Shown here in pieces: positions 15,867 through 25,822 of a stretch of 32,825 nt of DNA. Source of the stretch: an uncultured Alistipes sp. (GTDB lineage: Bacteria; Bacteroidota; Bacteroidia; Bacteroidales; Rikenellaceae); the NCBI GenBank assembly GCA_947178025.1, contig CAMWWU010000006.1, positions 1 to 32,825 on the forward strand, written 5' to 3'. How positions within the stretch are numbered: the stretch's first letter is position 1; each line of letters begins with the position of its first letter. Position numbers and translations under genes: made by a program. Below the pieces are notes generated by a model. That model did no database searches. It saw nothing but the letters and a program-made list of their open reading frames with translations, and was not told the origin of the DNA.

Positions 15867-18041
15867 ATGAAACGTATCGCAGGATTATTCACAACACTTC
15901 TTTTGCTTATGACTGTCGTATCGTGCCGAAACGGGCATCAGAGCGGGGAAAATCCCTTTTTCACGGAGTGGGACACGCCCTACGGCGTGCCGCCGTTCGA
16001 CCGGATTCGTGCCGAACACTACCTGCCCGCATTCGAGCGGGCCATGTCGCTGCACGAGGCGGAGATCGACGCCATCGTCACCAACAACGACGAGCCGACG
16101 TTCGAGAACGTCATCCTCGCCTACGACGATTCGGGCCGCATGCTCGAACAGGTGTCGCTGGTCTTCGGCATGCTGTGCGGGGCCGAGACGACGCCCGAGT
16201 TGCAGGCTCTCGAAGAGCAGGTGATGCCCCGTCTGGCGGCCCATGCCGACCGGATCCGGCTCGACGAACGGCTCTTCGAGAAGGTGCGGCAGGTCTACGA
16301 CAACCGCGTGCGCTTCGAGCTCGACGCCGAGCAGAGCCGCCTGCTTCAGAAGACCTACGACGGCTTCGTGCGTGCCGGAGCGCTGCTCGATGCCGAGCGG
16401 AAGGAGCTGCTCAAGCGGATCAACGAGGAGCTGTCGGTCGCTTCGGTGAAGTTCGGCAACAACCTGCTTGCCGAGAACAACGACTTCGTAATGATGCTCG
16501 GGGCCGACGAGCTGGACGGACTGCCCTCGGGCGTCCGCGACCAGGCCCGCGAAAAGGCGCAGGAGCTGGGCGAGAAGAACAAGTGGGCTTTCACGCTGCA
16601 CAAGCCGAGCCTGCTGCCGTTTCTGACCTACTCGAACCGCCGCGACCTGCGCGAACGCCTCTACAAGGCCTATCTGAACCGCGGAAATAACGGCAACGAG
16701 AACGACAACAAACAGCTGGTCAACGATTTCGTTCGTCTGCGGACGGAGAAGGCCCACCTGCTGGGCTATCCCTCCTATGCCGCTTATGTCACGGCCGACG
16801 AGATGGCCCGCACGCCCGAGGCGGTTTACGCCCTTCTGGAGGAGATCTGGACCCCGGCGCTCGAACGGGCGAAGGGCGAACTGGCGGAGATGAAGCCCCT
16901 CTTCGAGAAGGATAACCCGGGTCAGGAGTTCGCCTCCTGGGATTGGTGGTACTACGCCGAGAAGGTGCGCAAGCAGAACTACTCGCTCGACGAGGAGATG
17001 CTGCGACCCTACTTCTCGCTGTCGAACGTGCAGGACGGCATCTTCTTCCTGGCCAACCGCCTCTACGGCATTACGTTCCGGCCGATCTCGGTGCCCGTCT
17101 ACCACGCCGAAGTTTCGGCCTACGAGGTGCTCGACACCGACGGTTCGCACCTCGGCGTACTCTATTTCGACTACTTCCCGCGCGCCGGCAAGAGCCAGGG
17201 CGCCTGGTGCGGCAACTACGTGGAGCAACGCTACGAGAACGGCGAGCGCGTGGCGCCCGTGGTGTCGATCGTCGCCAACTTCACGCGTCCGACGGCCGGA
17301 GCTCCCGCCCTCTTGACGCTCGACGAGACGGAGACCCTCTTCCACGAGTTCGGACACGCCCTGCACTTCCTTTTCCATGACGTGAAGTACCGCGGTCTGT
17401 CGGAGGTCGAGGGCGACTTCGTGGAGCTCCCCTCGCAGGTGATGGAGAACTGGGCGTTCGAACCCGAGATGCTCAAGCACTACGCCGTGCACTATCGCAC
17501 CAACGAGGTCATCCCGCAGTATCTGGTCGAGAAGCTGCGCCGCAGCGAGCTCTTCAACCAGGGCTTCGCCACGACGGAGCTCATCGCCGCGTCGCTGTCG
17601 GATATGGACATACACTCGATGACCGAGTACGAACCCTTCGATCCGGTGGCTTTCGAGCGTCGGGCGCTGGCCGAACGCCGCGGTCTGATTCCCGAGATCG
17701 AGCCCCGCTACCGCTATCCCTACTTCGCCCACATCTTCAACGGCGGCTATTCGGCCGGCTACTACTTCTATACGTGGGCCGAGGTGCTCGACAAGGATGC
17801 TTTCGAGGCGTTCCGCGAGAGCGGCGATCTGTTCGACCGGCGCACGGCCGAGGCGTTCCGCCGCAAGCTGCTGGCCCGGGGCGGGTCGGAGGACGGCATG
17901 TCGCTCTACCGGGCGTTCCGCGGCAAGGAGCCCGACAAGCGGGCGATGCTGCGCGGCCGCGGTCTGTGGAGCGATCCCGAACCCGAGGAGGAGACCGGAA
18001 CGGAAACCGAAGCTGAAGCTGAAGCCGCCGCCGAGGAGTAA
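15867..18041 (+). CDS. M3 family zinc metallopeptidase, lipoprotein (Dcp/OpdA-like)
   Basis: The 724-residue protein has a lipoprotein signal (LLLLMTVVSC, Cys at about 20), so it is exported and membrane-anchored. The body is the alpha-helical M3 (thimet oligopeptidase/peptidyl-dipeptidase) fold. It has the zinc motif HEFGHALH at residues 493-500 and the third-ligand region VEGDFVELPSQVMENW about 25 residues later. It would cleave short peptides in the periplasm for nutrition. Members are either peptidyl-dipeptidases or oligopeptidases, and sequence alone does not decide which. It ends in a low-complexity acidic tail (PEPEEETGTETEAEAEA) that its neighbour lacks. The next gene, a paralogue, follows after 37 bases. 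Confidence 0.94.
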   Translation: MKRIAGLFTTLLLLMTVVSCRNGHQSGENPFFTEWDTPYGVPPFDRIRAEHYLPAFERAMSLHEAEIDAIVTNNDEPTFENVILAYDDSGRMLEQVSLVFGMLCGAETTPELQALEEQVMPRLAAHADRIRLDERLFEKVRQVYDNRVRFELDAEQSRLLQKTYDGFVRAGALLDAERKELLKRINEELSVASVKFGNNLLAENNDFVMMLGADELDGLPSGVRDQAREKAQELGEKNKWAFTLHKPSLLPFLTYSNRRDLRERLYKAYLNRGNNGNENDNKQLVNDFVRLRTEKAHLLGYPSYAAYVTADEMARTPEAVYALLEEIWTPALERAKGELAEMKPLFEKDNPGQEFASWDWWYYAEKVRKQNYSLDEEMLRPYFSLSNVQDGIFFLANRLYGITFRPISVPVYHAEVSAYEVLDTDGSHLGVLYFDYFPRAGKSQGAWCGNYVEQRYENGERVAPVVSIVANFTRPTAGAPALLTLDETETLFHEFGHALHFLFHDVKYRGLSEVEGDFVELPSQVMENWAFEPEMLKHYAVHYRTNEVIPQYLVEKLRRSELFNQGFATTELIAASLSDMDIHSMTEYEPFDPVAFERRALAERRGLIPEIEPRYRYPYFAHIFNGGYSAGYYFYTWAEVLDKDAFEAFRESGDLFDRRTAEAFRRKLLARGGSEDGMSLYRAFRGKEPDKRAMLRGRGLWSDPEPEEETGTETEAEAEAAAEE

Positions 18042-18078
18042 CCGAAACGCAGAAGAAACCGATAAACCTTTATAAAAA

Positions 18079-20196
<2,118 letters not shown>

Positions 20197-20213
20197 TTCC
20201 GGGCCGCCCCGTG

Positions 20214-20256
20214 CGAACGAAAATCCCCGCCTCGAAAGGCGGGGATTTTTCGTTCG
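20214..20256 (+). terminator. Strong bidirectional terminator
   Basis: A 19-20 base inverted repeat has a GC core CCCCGCCT/AGGCGGGG and a CGAA loop. It carries AAAA and TTTTT tracts on its two sides. It starts 17 bases after the second peptidase stop and can also serve the convergent transporter gene. Confidence 0.9.
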
Positions 20257-20346
20257 CGGCTCTTCGTGCCGTCCGGGCCGCAGCCTCCGGGTGCGGAGAC
20301 CCGCACGCTTCGTTCGTGCCGGGCTTCGCAGGCGGCTGCCCGCAGG

Positions 20347-21729
20347 TCAGTGCTTCACCTCGATGCGTGCGGGGTCGTGCTTGTAGCGGAAGACTACGGC
20401 GAAGACCAGGGCCACGACGAGCGCATAGCCGGCGAAGATCAGCCACGTCGCGGGCCAGCCGCCGGCAACGCCCTCGCGAGCGACCAGGTAGCCGCCCTCC
20501 CAGGTGCAGTAGCGGTTGACGATGCGGCCGGCGATCCACGTGCCGACCGAGGCGCCGATGCCGTTGGTCATCAGCATGAAGAGACCCTGAGCGCTCGCCT
20601 GCATGGGTTTGGCGGCCTCCTGCTCGACGAAGAGCGCTCCCGAGACGTTGAAGAAGTCGAACGCTACGCCGTAGACGATGCACGAGAGGAAGAGCAGCAT
20701 GACGCCGACGGTCGTTTCCGTCGTGCCGATGCCGAAGAATCCGAAGCGCAGCACCCAGGCGAACATCGCCATCAGCATCACGCGCTTGATGCCGAATCGC
20801 TTGAGGAAGAACGGGATCAGCAGGATGCAGAGAGCCTCCGAAACCTGCGACACGGAGACGAGCAGTGTCGGATTGGCTGCGAACCAGCTCTGCGACGAGG
20901 CGGCGAAGCTGTTGATGTAGGGGGTGGCGTAGCCGTTGGTGATCTGGAGCGAGACGCCCAGCAGCATCGAGAAGATGAAGAAGAGGGCCATCTTGCGCTG
21001 CTTGAAGAGCACGAAGGCGTCGAGACCGAGGCGCTGCGCGAGCGACTTGTGCTCCGTGGCGGCCGTGCGGTCGATCGGGCAGGCCGGGAGCGAGAAGGCG
21101 TAGAGACCCAGCAGGAGCCCCAGCACGCCGCAGACGATGAGCTGCATGTAGGTGAACTGTGCGGCCAGCGGCACGAGGCGGATGAGCTTGGCGCCGTTTT
21201 CGGCGACTTCGGTCTGGATGCCGAGACCGCCGAATCCGACGAAGTTGACGAACCACATCGCGGCGATGAAGCCCACGGTGCCGAAGACGCGGATCGGCGG
21301 GAAATCCTTCACGGTGTCGTAGCCCTTGCGCTTGAGGATCGAGAAGGCCACGGTGTTCGAGAGCGCGATCGTGGGCATGTAGAACGCCACGCTCAGACAG
21401 TAGGCGGCGAAGATCGGGGCGATCGAGGTAGCGGCGCCCGCCGCGGTCTGCATCGTGGCCTGATAGCCGAACCAGGCGGCCGCCAGCATGGCGGCTCCCG
21501 CCGTGAGGTGCGAAATGCCGAGCAGCCGCTGCGGCTCGATGAATTTGTCGGCGATGGCACCGATGATCGCCGGCATGAAGATCGACACGACGCCCTGCGC
21601 GACGTAGAACCATGCGATGTAGTCGCCCAGCCCTACGCGGCCGAGGAAGTTGCCGATGCACACCAGGTAGGATCCCCAGACGGCGAACTGGAGGAAGTTC
21701 ATCAGGACGAGCCGAAGTTTGATTCCCAT
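20347..21729 (-). CDS. Nucleoside/H+ symporter, NupG-like MFS transporter
   Basis: The 460-residue protein has about 12 membrane segments. It opens MGIKLRLVLMNFLQFAVWGS, the characteristic start of the NupG/XapB nucleoside symporter family. ADKFIEPQRLLG after the second helix and a conserved charged pattern in the middle loop also fit. It would import nucleosides with protons across the inner membrane for salvage. Substrate range cannot be read from sequence. The protein is slightly longer than E. coli NupG because of a larger central loop. It is a single gene, convergent with the peptidases. Confidence 0.9.
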   Translation of the reverse strand: MGIKLRLVLMNFLQFAVWGSYLVCIGNFLGRVGLGDYIAWFYVAQGVVSIFMPAIIGAIADKFIEPQRLLGISHLTAGAAMLAAAWFGYQATMQTAAGAATSIAPIFAAYCLSVAFYMPTIALSNTVAFSILKRKGYDTVKDFPPIRVFGTVGFIAAMWFVNFVGFGGLGIQTEVAENGAKLIRLVPLAAQFTYMQLIVCGVLGLLLGLYAFSLPACPIDRTAATEHKSLAQRLGLDAFVLFKQRKMALFFIFSMLLGVSLQITNGYATPYINSFAASSQSWFAANPTLLVSVSQVSEALCILLIPFFLKRFGIKRVMLMAMFAWVLRFGFFGIGTTETTVGVMLLFLSCIVYGVAFDFFNVSGALFVEQEAAKPMQASAQGLFMLMTNGIGASVGTWIAGRIVNRYCTWEGGYLVAREGVAGGWPATWLIFAGYALVVALVFAVVFRYKHDPARIEVKH

Positions 21730-21790
21730 AATAAATTGATTTTATGCGGTTTTCTGTTTTAGGCCGATTCCGGTGCGGAAAAAGTCAGAA

Positions 21791-21798
21791 CAAATATA
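21791..21798 (-). promoter_or_regulatory. Candidate -7 box for the nucleoside transporter
   Basis: TATATTTG on the minus strand fits TAnnTTTG, about 60 bases upstream of the start codon. No -33 element was recognised. The flanking DNA is AT-rich. Confidence 0.55.
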
Positions 21799-21818
21799 TG
21801 ATTTTTTTGCGATTTTTC

Positions 21819-21849
21819 TTTGCAGATGAAAAATAAAGTTCTACTTTTG
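21819..21849 (+). promoter_or_regulatory. Promoter of the tRNA-Gln gene
   Basis: TTTG (21819-21822), a 19-base spacer, then TACTTTTG (21842-21849) fully match the Bacteroidota consensus. The tRNA begins 17 bases further on. Confidence 0.8.
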
Positions 21850-21866
21850 CATCACCAAAACGCTAC

Positions 21867-21937
21867 TGAGCTATGGTGTAATGGTAACACAACAGATTCT
21901 GGTCCTGTTATTCCAGGTTCGAATCCTGGTAGCTCAA
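21867..21937 (+). tRNA. tRNA-Gln, anticodon CTG
   Basis: The 71-base cloverleaf has acceptor stem TGAGCTA/TAGCTCA, D stem GTGT/ACAC and T arm CCAGG-TTCGAAT-CCTGG with discriminator A. The anticodon loop TTCTGGT has CTG at 21899-21901 and reads CAG codons. The CCA end is not encoded. The anticodon stem ACAGA/CCTGT has an A-C mismatch at the pair closing the loop (31-39). It has its own promoter and terminator. Confidence 0.93.
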
Positions 21938-21941
21938 CTGA

Positions 21942-21970
21942 AGAAGCCCTTGCGAAAGGGCTTCTTTTTT
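21942..21970 (+). terminator. Terminator of the tRNA-Gln gene
   Basis: A perfect stem AGAAGCCCTT/AAGGGCTTCT with a four-base loop is followed by a run of T. It begins five bases after the tRNA. Confidence 0.92.
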
Positions 21971-22265
21971 TGTTACCTCCCCCCCCCGGCTAAGAGCCGG
22001 GTTTTAGGGGGAGATGGTGCCCGTTCTTGCTTCTTGTTGCCTATTGTCCCCGGGCTTGTGTCTTTTCGGCACTTTTGGAGCCGGCGGGCGGCAGGCTGCT
22101 CCCTTAACCCCCATTTGCTTGGCATCTTTATCCATGGTCCGTTGCTCGGTTGTCGGTAGGCTTTGTTGCGAGTCGTAGCCTGCGGGGCGAGCAAAGCGAG
22201 CCTCCGCCGGGGGAGGCTACGGCTCGCGCGGCTCCAAGAGCCGCCGATTTATTGGGAAGTGCTGC
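21971..22265. repeat. Hairpin-rich non-coding stretch, possible dispersed repeat
   Basis: No convincing gene was found here. The stretch contains a C9 run (21979-21987) and a nested hairpin with CTCCCCC/GGGGGAG outer arms (21977-21983, 22007-22013). The inner arms are CCCGGCT/AGCCGGG. A second nested hairpin has outer arms GCGAGC/GCTCGC (22187-22192, 22222-22227) and inner arms AGCCTCC/GGAGGCT. A third is CGGCTC-CAA-GAGCCG (22229-22243). A weak minus-strand open frame of about 73 codons has no start context and was not called. The structure suggests a repeat element, but no second copy is present in the window. Confidence 0.5.
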
Positions 22266-22304
22266 AAAAAAGAGGCCGCCCCGATTGCTCGGGGCGGTCG
22301 CTTT
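22266..22304 (-). terminator. Terminator of the fimbrillin-like lipoprotein gene
   Basis: The stem CCGCCCCGA/TCGGGGCGG has a TTGC loop. On the minus strand it is followed by a run of six T. It lies about 20 bases after the stop codon at 22326. Confidence 0.88.
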
Positions 22305-22325
22305 TCTGCAACTAATTAAGGTAGA

Positions 22326-25300
22326 TTAATTCGTCCATACTACGTTGGTGATTGCACCATATCCTGTGGCTGACGTAAATTGAAGTTTATATTCTCCTGT
22401 GATAGCATATTGAGCCAAATCGAATGCTGTTTCATCAGTCATCAGCACTGCAGTACCTTTGGTTTTTACAGTTTGAGTTAGTTCTACTTTTTGGGTGAAG
22501 TTTTCTCCGTACAATACGGTTAATTTTATGACAGTGTTTGCTTTGTTACCGTTGCAATCGAAACGGATAGTTTTTATTCCTCCTTGTAAGATTTCGGAAG
22601 TTAAGATGCCTGATGAAGCCTGAACTACAATTTTTGAGGTAGAGGTACTAATGGTAGCATTAGCACCATTCATTTTAGTAGATACATTCGTTCCGGTCCA
22701 TTTGCAAACATCACCCATTGATTCTGCTAGTGCACCATAGCCTGTAGTAGTACCAACGTCCGGAATAGTTGAGAATTTCTCTATGAATATTTGGCCCGTG
22801 TCGCCACCGCCATTTCCGCCTGCCTGCTTGATCGGGATTTCGAGCTTGCTGGAGCCGAGGGTCAATATCAGTTGCTGGGAGATGGCGTCACCCGTATTCT
22901 GTGCTGCACTGACGGTAACCGTCATGCCTTCGACTTTCGCAGAGAGGGGAGCTGACAGACCGCTCGCCGTAAGCGTATATCCGTCCGTATTCATAGCCGA
23001 GACAGAGAATGTCTGTTCGCCGCCGGTTGCTTCGAACCCGATCGGCTCGGGTGAAATCGATAGAATGACCGGAGTAAATTCTGCGGGCGTCGTCGGGTCG
23101 TAGGTAACCTCGATTTCGGTAAGACGGATATATCCGGATGCTGCTGTGAATACGATCTTATTGGCAGAGCCGGTCCAGATCCAGTCGGAGTAGGTGCCTT
23201 CGCTTGCCGTAAGGGTGCCGCTTGCCGACTGGGTCTTGAATTTGATCTGCTTCATGGTGCGGCCTTCGATGGTCAATGTATTGTTAGCATTGAGCTGGGT
23301 GTTCGAACTGGTCGACTTGTAATAATAAGGATCCGTCGTACCTTTTCCGAGGCCGAATACCAGACCGATGTTTTTGGCGGCAGTGTTGTCGTAGATGTAA
23401 GCATCTGCACCTTTCATCGGATTCTGACCGTTCGCTGCGGACATAGCCGTTGTTGTCAGGTCGAATATGATCGTCGCTTCATTGGCAGGGTCGGATGTAT
23501 TGATGGCTGCCGTTACGGGTTGGGAGTTTGCCCATTCCAAATCATCGCCAATCGCCCAAACCGAGTAGGTGTAGGTCGTGGATGCCGTCAGATCGGGAAT
23601 CGTGATCGTCAGATTTTCGGTAGTGCCTGCGGCGATCTGCGTGTCTGCCTGCTGCAACGCGTAACCGTAGCTGGTCGCGCCGTTCACTTTATCCCAGTTA
23701 AGCGTAACGCTCGTAGCGGTCGCGCTGGCCGAGACTTCGCTCATCGTGAGAGCAGTTGCACCTTTTTTCTGGGTAATCGTGACCTCGACGGGTGTTCCGT
23801 CGGCGATAGCGAGCGTAATATAGGCCTTGCGGTCGGCACCGGTCGTATTCTCCGATTTTGCGGAGTAAGTCACCGTAAACGAATTGGCTGCATCTTTTTC
23901 ACTTTTCGATACGGAAAGCCAATCTTTCGACTCAGTGTCCTGAGCGAGGGTTGCATCATTCTCCGAATTGGTTATTTTGCCAACGAATGTATGTTCTTCA
24001 AGATCAGTCGACGGGATGGTAAGTTCTGTGGCTTCTGAAAGGATTATCGCCGGTGCGGGTTGTCCATATTCAATGTCGATTTTGTAAATCCAAAGCGTTG
24101 CTGTTGCTGCAATCTTGAATATATTGATATTTCCGACTGCTGTATATGTATAGACATTGAGTTCGATATCTTTTGCGTTGCCGTTATTGTCCGTTACATT
24201 GGCGGTCGTCGTTTCCTTGAGGGGATTTGCCGATGCCAGAGTATTTTTATCGGTTCCCGTCTCAAGCGTAAAGCCGTCTTTTTGAGGATGTACGTATACG
24301 ACAATCTGTTTGATCGATTGCTCCGTGATGTTTTGTATGTACCCGGTGTTTTTCTGGAACTGCAAGAATTGATTGGCCCCCATTAATATATTTCCAGTAC
24401 CGTCTTTGGTGTTCTTTGCTATATAATTGGCGCTATATTCGATCCCGTTTTGGTTCCAAGAAGTTTCTTGTTTAATATAAGTCCCTGAGTTAAGTGTTAT
24501 ACCGGCATTTTCTATGGAGGCAATGTTAATAGTATTGATTTCTGCACCTGACTGGTTGGGCTTTCGTTCTGTCGCCTTGGCGAGGTCGAGCGCGATCTTG
24601 CGGACATAGGCGCGCGGGAGCGGGAGCGGCTTCTTGGCGGGGAACGTATACGTGGCCTTGTTGGTCGTTACGACAACCGTACCTTCGTATTCGCCCGGGA
24701 GGACGGACATGTAGACGATATTGGTCTCCTTGTCGTTGACGTCGAGCAGGTAGCCCTTTCCCGTGAAGTTTACCTCGATGGTCTTGCTGCCGTTTTCTAT
24801 CGATTCAATGGCCGGCATGTCGCCTCGGGAAGGAACTGCGGTCAGGTCGACGGAGAACGTGCCGGCGATAGGAGCATCGGAACCGGTGTTGGTGTAAGAG
24901 ATCGATTCGATCGTTTCGTCGACATATTCCTCGGTCGATGTGTAGATGTTGAATGCCGCCATGGCTGCCGTCTGACGGAAGCAAAGCTGTTCGATCATGG
25001 CGTATTCCGTATCTGAATCCGTCGTTTCGGTCGGAATGGCTACCAGCGGGTTGTAAGCACCGTTGAATTTGTCGAGTGCGGGCGATTCCTGAGCGGCCGG
25101 GACGGTCAGTGCGACGGTCGTCGAGGTCTGGGCGGGATCGTAGGGATAGTAGGCGTAGACCTTGTCGCCGACGGAATAGGGGTTGACCGAGGCTTCGAAA
25201 ACCGTGGGGCTGATCGTGAGGTCGGGAATAGCCTCGGCATTGTTCGTCGGGTCGGCGGAGGCAATGAAGAGGCCGATTTCGTCGCTGGAGCACCACTTGA

Positions 25301-25496
25301 GCTGGTAGTTCTCGTCGAACTCAGTGCGAGTCGTGGCGTTCATTGCGGACTGGTCCGTTTCGGGATCGGTGTCGGCCGAGAAACGGAATGTGACGGTCGG
25401 AGTGTCGGGGGTGACGGTTTCGGTCTGGTCTTTCGAGCAGGCGGCGAATGCTGCTGCGCAGGCGGCGAACAGCATCAGAGAAAAAATTCGTTTCAT
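22326..25496 (-). CDS. Large modular fimbrillin-like surface lipoprotein
   Basis: The 1056-residue lipoprotein (lipobox AFAAC, Cys20) is probably exposed on the cell surface. Residues 30-305 resemble the fimbrillin family (TRTEFDENYQLKWCSSDEIG, then a sandwich ending LPLPRAYVRKIALDL). Residues 315-478 are a jelly-roll-like module. Residues 485-578 are BACON-like, with DWLSVS and a VTITQKKG ending. Residues 582-667 are a fibronectin type III domain (TSVTLNWDKVNGATSYGYAL). Residues 672-800 are a second jelly-roll-like module, 815-892 a second BACON-like domain (ending LEIPIKQAGG), and 902-1056 a third sandwich module. This layout suggests binding of glycans or host matter rather than a plain pilus subunit. 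It has no CAZy-like catalytic motif that I recognise. The 56-residue gene lies 14 bases upstream. Confidence 0.85.
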   Translation of the reverse strand: MKRIFSLMLFAACAAAFAACSKDQTETVTPDTPTVTFRFSADTDPETDQSAMNATTRTEFDENYQLKWCSSDEIGLFIASADPTNNAEAIPDLTISPTVFEASVNPYSVGDKVYAYYPYDPAQTSTTVALTVPAAQESPALDKFNGAYNPLVAIPTETTDSDTEYAMIEQLCFRQTAAMAAFNIYTSTEEYVDETIESISYTNTGSDAPIAGTFSVDLTAVPSRGDMPAIESIENGSKTIEVNFTGKGYLLDVNDKETNIVYMSVLPGEYEGTVVVTTNKATYTFPAKKPLPLPRAYVRKIALDLAKATERKPNQSGAEINTINIASIENAGITLNSGTYIKQETSWNQNGIEYSANYIAKNTKDGTGNILMGANQFLQFQKNTGYIQNITEQSIKQIVVYVHPQKDGFTLETGTDKNTLASANPLKETTTANVTDNNGNAKDIELNVYTYTAVGNINIFKIAATATLWIYKIDIEYGQPAPAIILSEATELTIPSTDLEEHTFVGKITNSENDATLAQDTESKDWLSVSKSEKDAANSFTVTYSAKSENTTGADRKAYITLAIADGTPVEVTITQKKGATALTMSEVSASATATSVTLNWDKVNGATSYGYALQQADTQIAAGTTENLTITIPDLTASTTYTYSVWAIGDDLEWANSQPVTAAINTSDPANEATIIFDLTTTAMSAANGQNPMKGADAYIYDNTAAKNIGLVFGLGKGTTDPYYYKSTSSNTQLNANNTLTIEGRTMKQIKFKTQSASGTLTASEGTYSDWIWTGSANKIVFTAASGYIRLTEIEVTYDPTTPAEFTPVILSISPEPIGFEATGGEQTFSVSAMNTDGYTLTASGLSAPLSAKVEGMTVTVSAAQNTGDAISQQLILTLGSSKLEIPIKQAGGNGGGDTGQIFIEKFSTIPDVGTTTGYGALAESMGDVCKWTGTNVSTKMNGANATISTSTSKIVVQASSGILTSEILQGGIKTIRFDCNGNKANTVIKLTVLYGENFTQKVELTQTVKTKGTAVLMTDETAFDLAQYAITGEYKLQFTSATGYGAITNVVWTN

Positions 25497-25510
25497 TTGC
25501 TGTTCGGAGT

Positions 25511-25681
25511 TTAGAAATAGTCTTCGGAATAGTCGTCGTCGTAGTCGGGATTTTCGATCTCTTCCGGATCGCGACTTAAGGTGAAACCGCGTTCTATGGC
25601 GATTTCAAGTACTTCGAGGGTGGGTGCCGCGTAGGCAAATTCCCCCCCCCTCGGGGTGAATTTGATGGGTTTGGTGTTCAT
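25511..25681 (-). CDS. Small acidic protein, 56 aa, unknown function
   Basis: The gene starts with ATG and encodes MNTKPIKFTPRGGEFAYAAP, then a short helix-like stretch (LEVLEIAIERGFTLS), then a very acidic tail (EEIENPDYDDDYSEDYF). No signal peptide or membrane segment is visible, so it is probably cytoplasmic. A run of nine G (25642-25650 on the plus strand as C9) encodes the Arg-Gly-Gly part and lies in frame here. A one-base slip would truncate the product. It precedes the fimbrillin-like lipoprotein by 14 bases and is probably cotranscribed. Similar short acidic-tailed proteins occur before surface lipoprotein genes in Bacteroidota, as far as I recall, but I know no function. Confidence 0.75.
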   Translation of the reverse strand: MNTKPIKFTPRGGEFAYAAPTLEVLEIAIERGFTLSRDPEEIENPDYDDDYSEDYF

Positions 25682-25718
25682 AATATGTTGGTTTTGGAAT
25701 TTTCGACTCCGCTAAGTT

Positions 25719-25732
25719 ACGCATAAATGCGT
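25719..25732. promoter_or_regulatory. Perfect inverted repeat upstream of the 56-aa gene
   Basis: ACGCAT-AA-ATGCGT is a perfect palindrome 38-51 bases before the start codon, overlapping where a promoter should lie. A degenerate -7-like TAACTTAG sits beside it. It could be a regulator binding site. Confidence 0.4.
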
Positions 25733-25822
25733 GCGGTTGTACCGAAAAACGTCGGTATTTATCGAAAGAAGATCAACAATATCGAATTTTCCGGGGCGCA
25801 GAGACTCCGAAAGGACCCCGCA

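Noticed and set aside
21973-22194. 73-codon minus-strand open frame in the hairpin-rich spacer
   Set aside because: It runs through palindromes and a homopolymer, has no domain, promoter or start context, and looks like chance coding.
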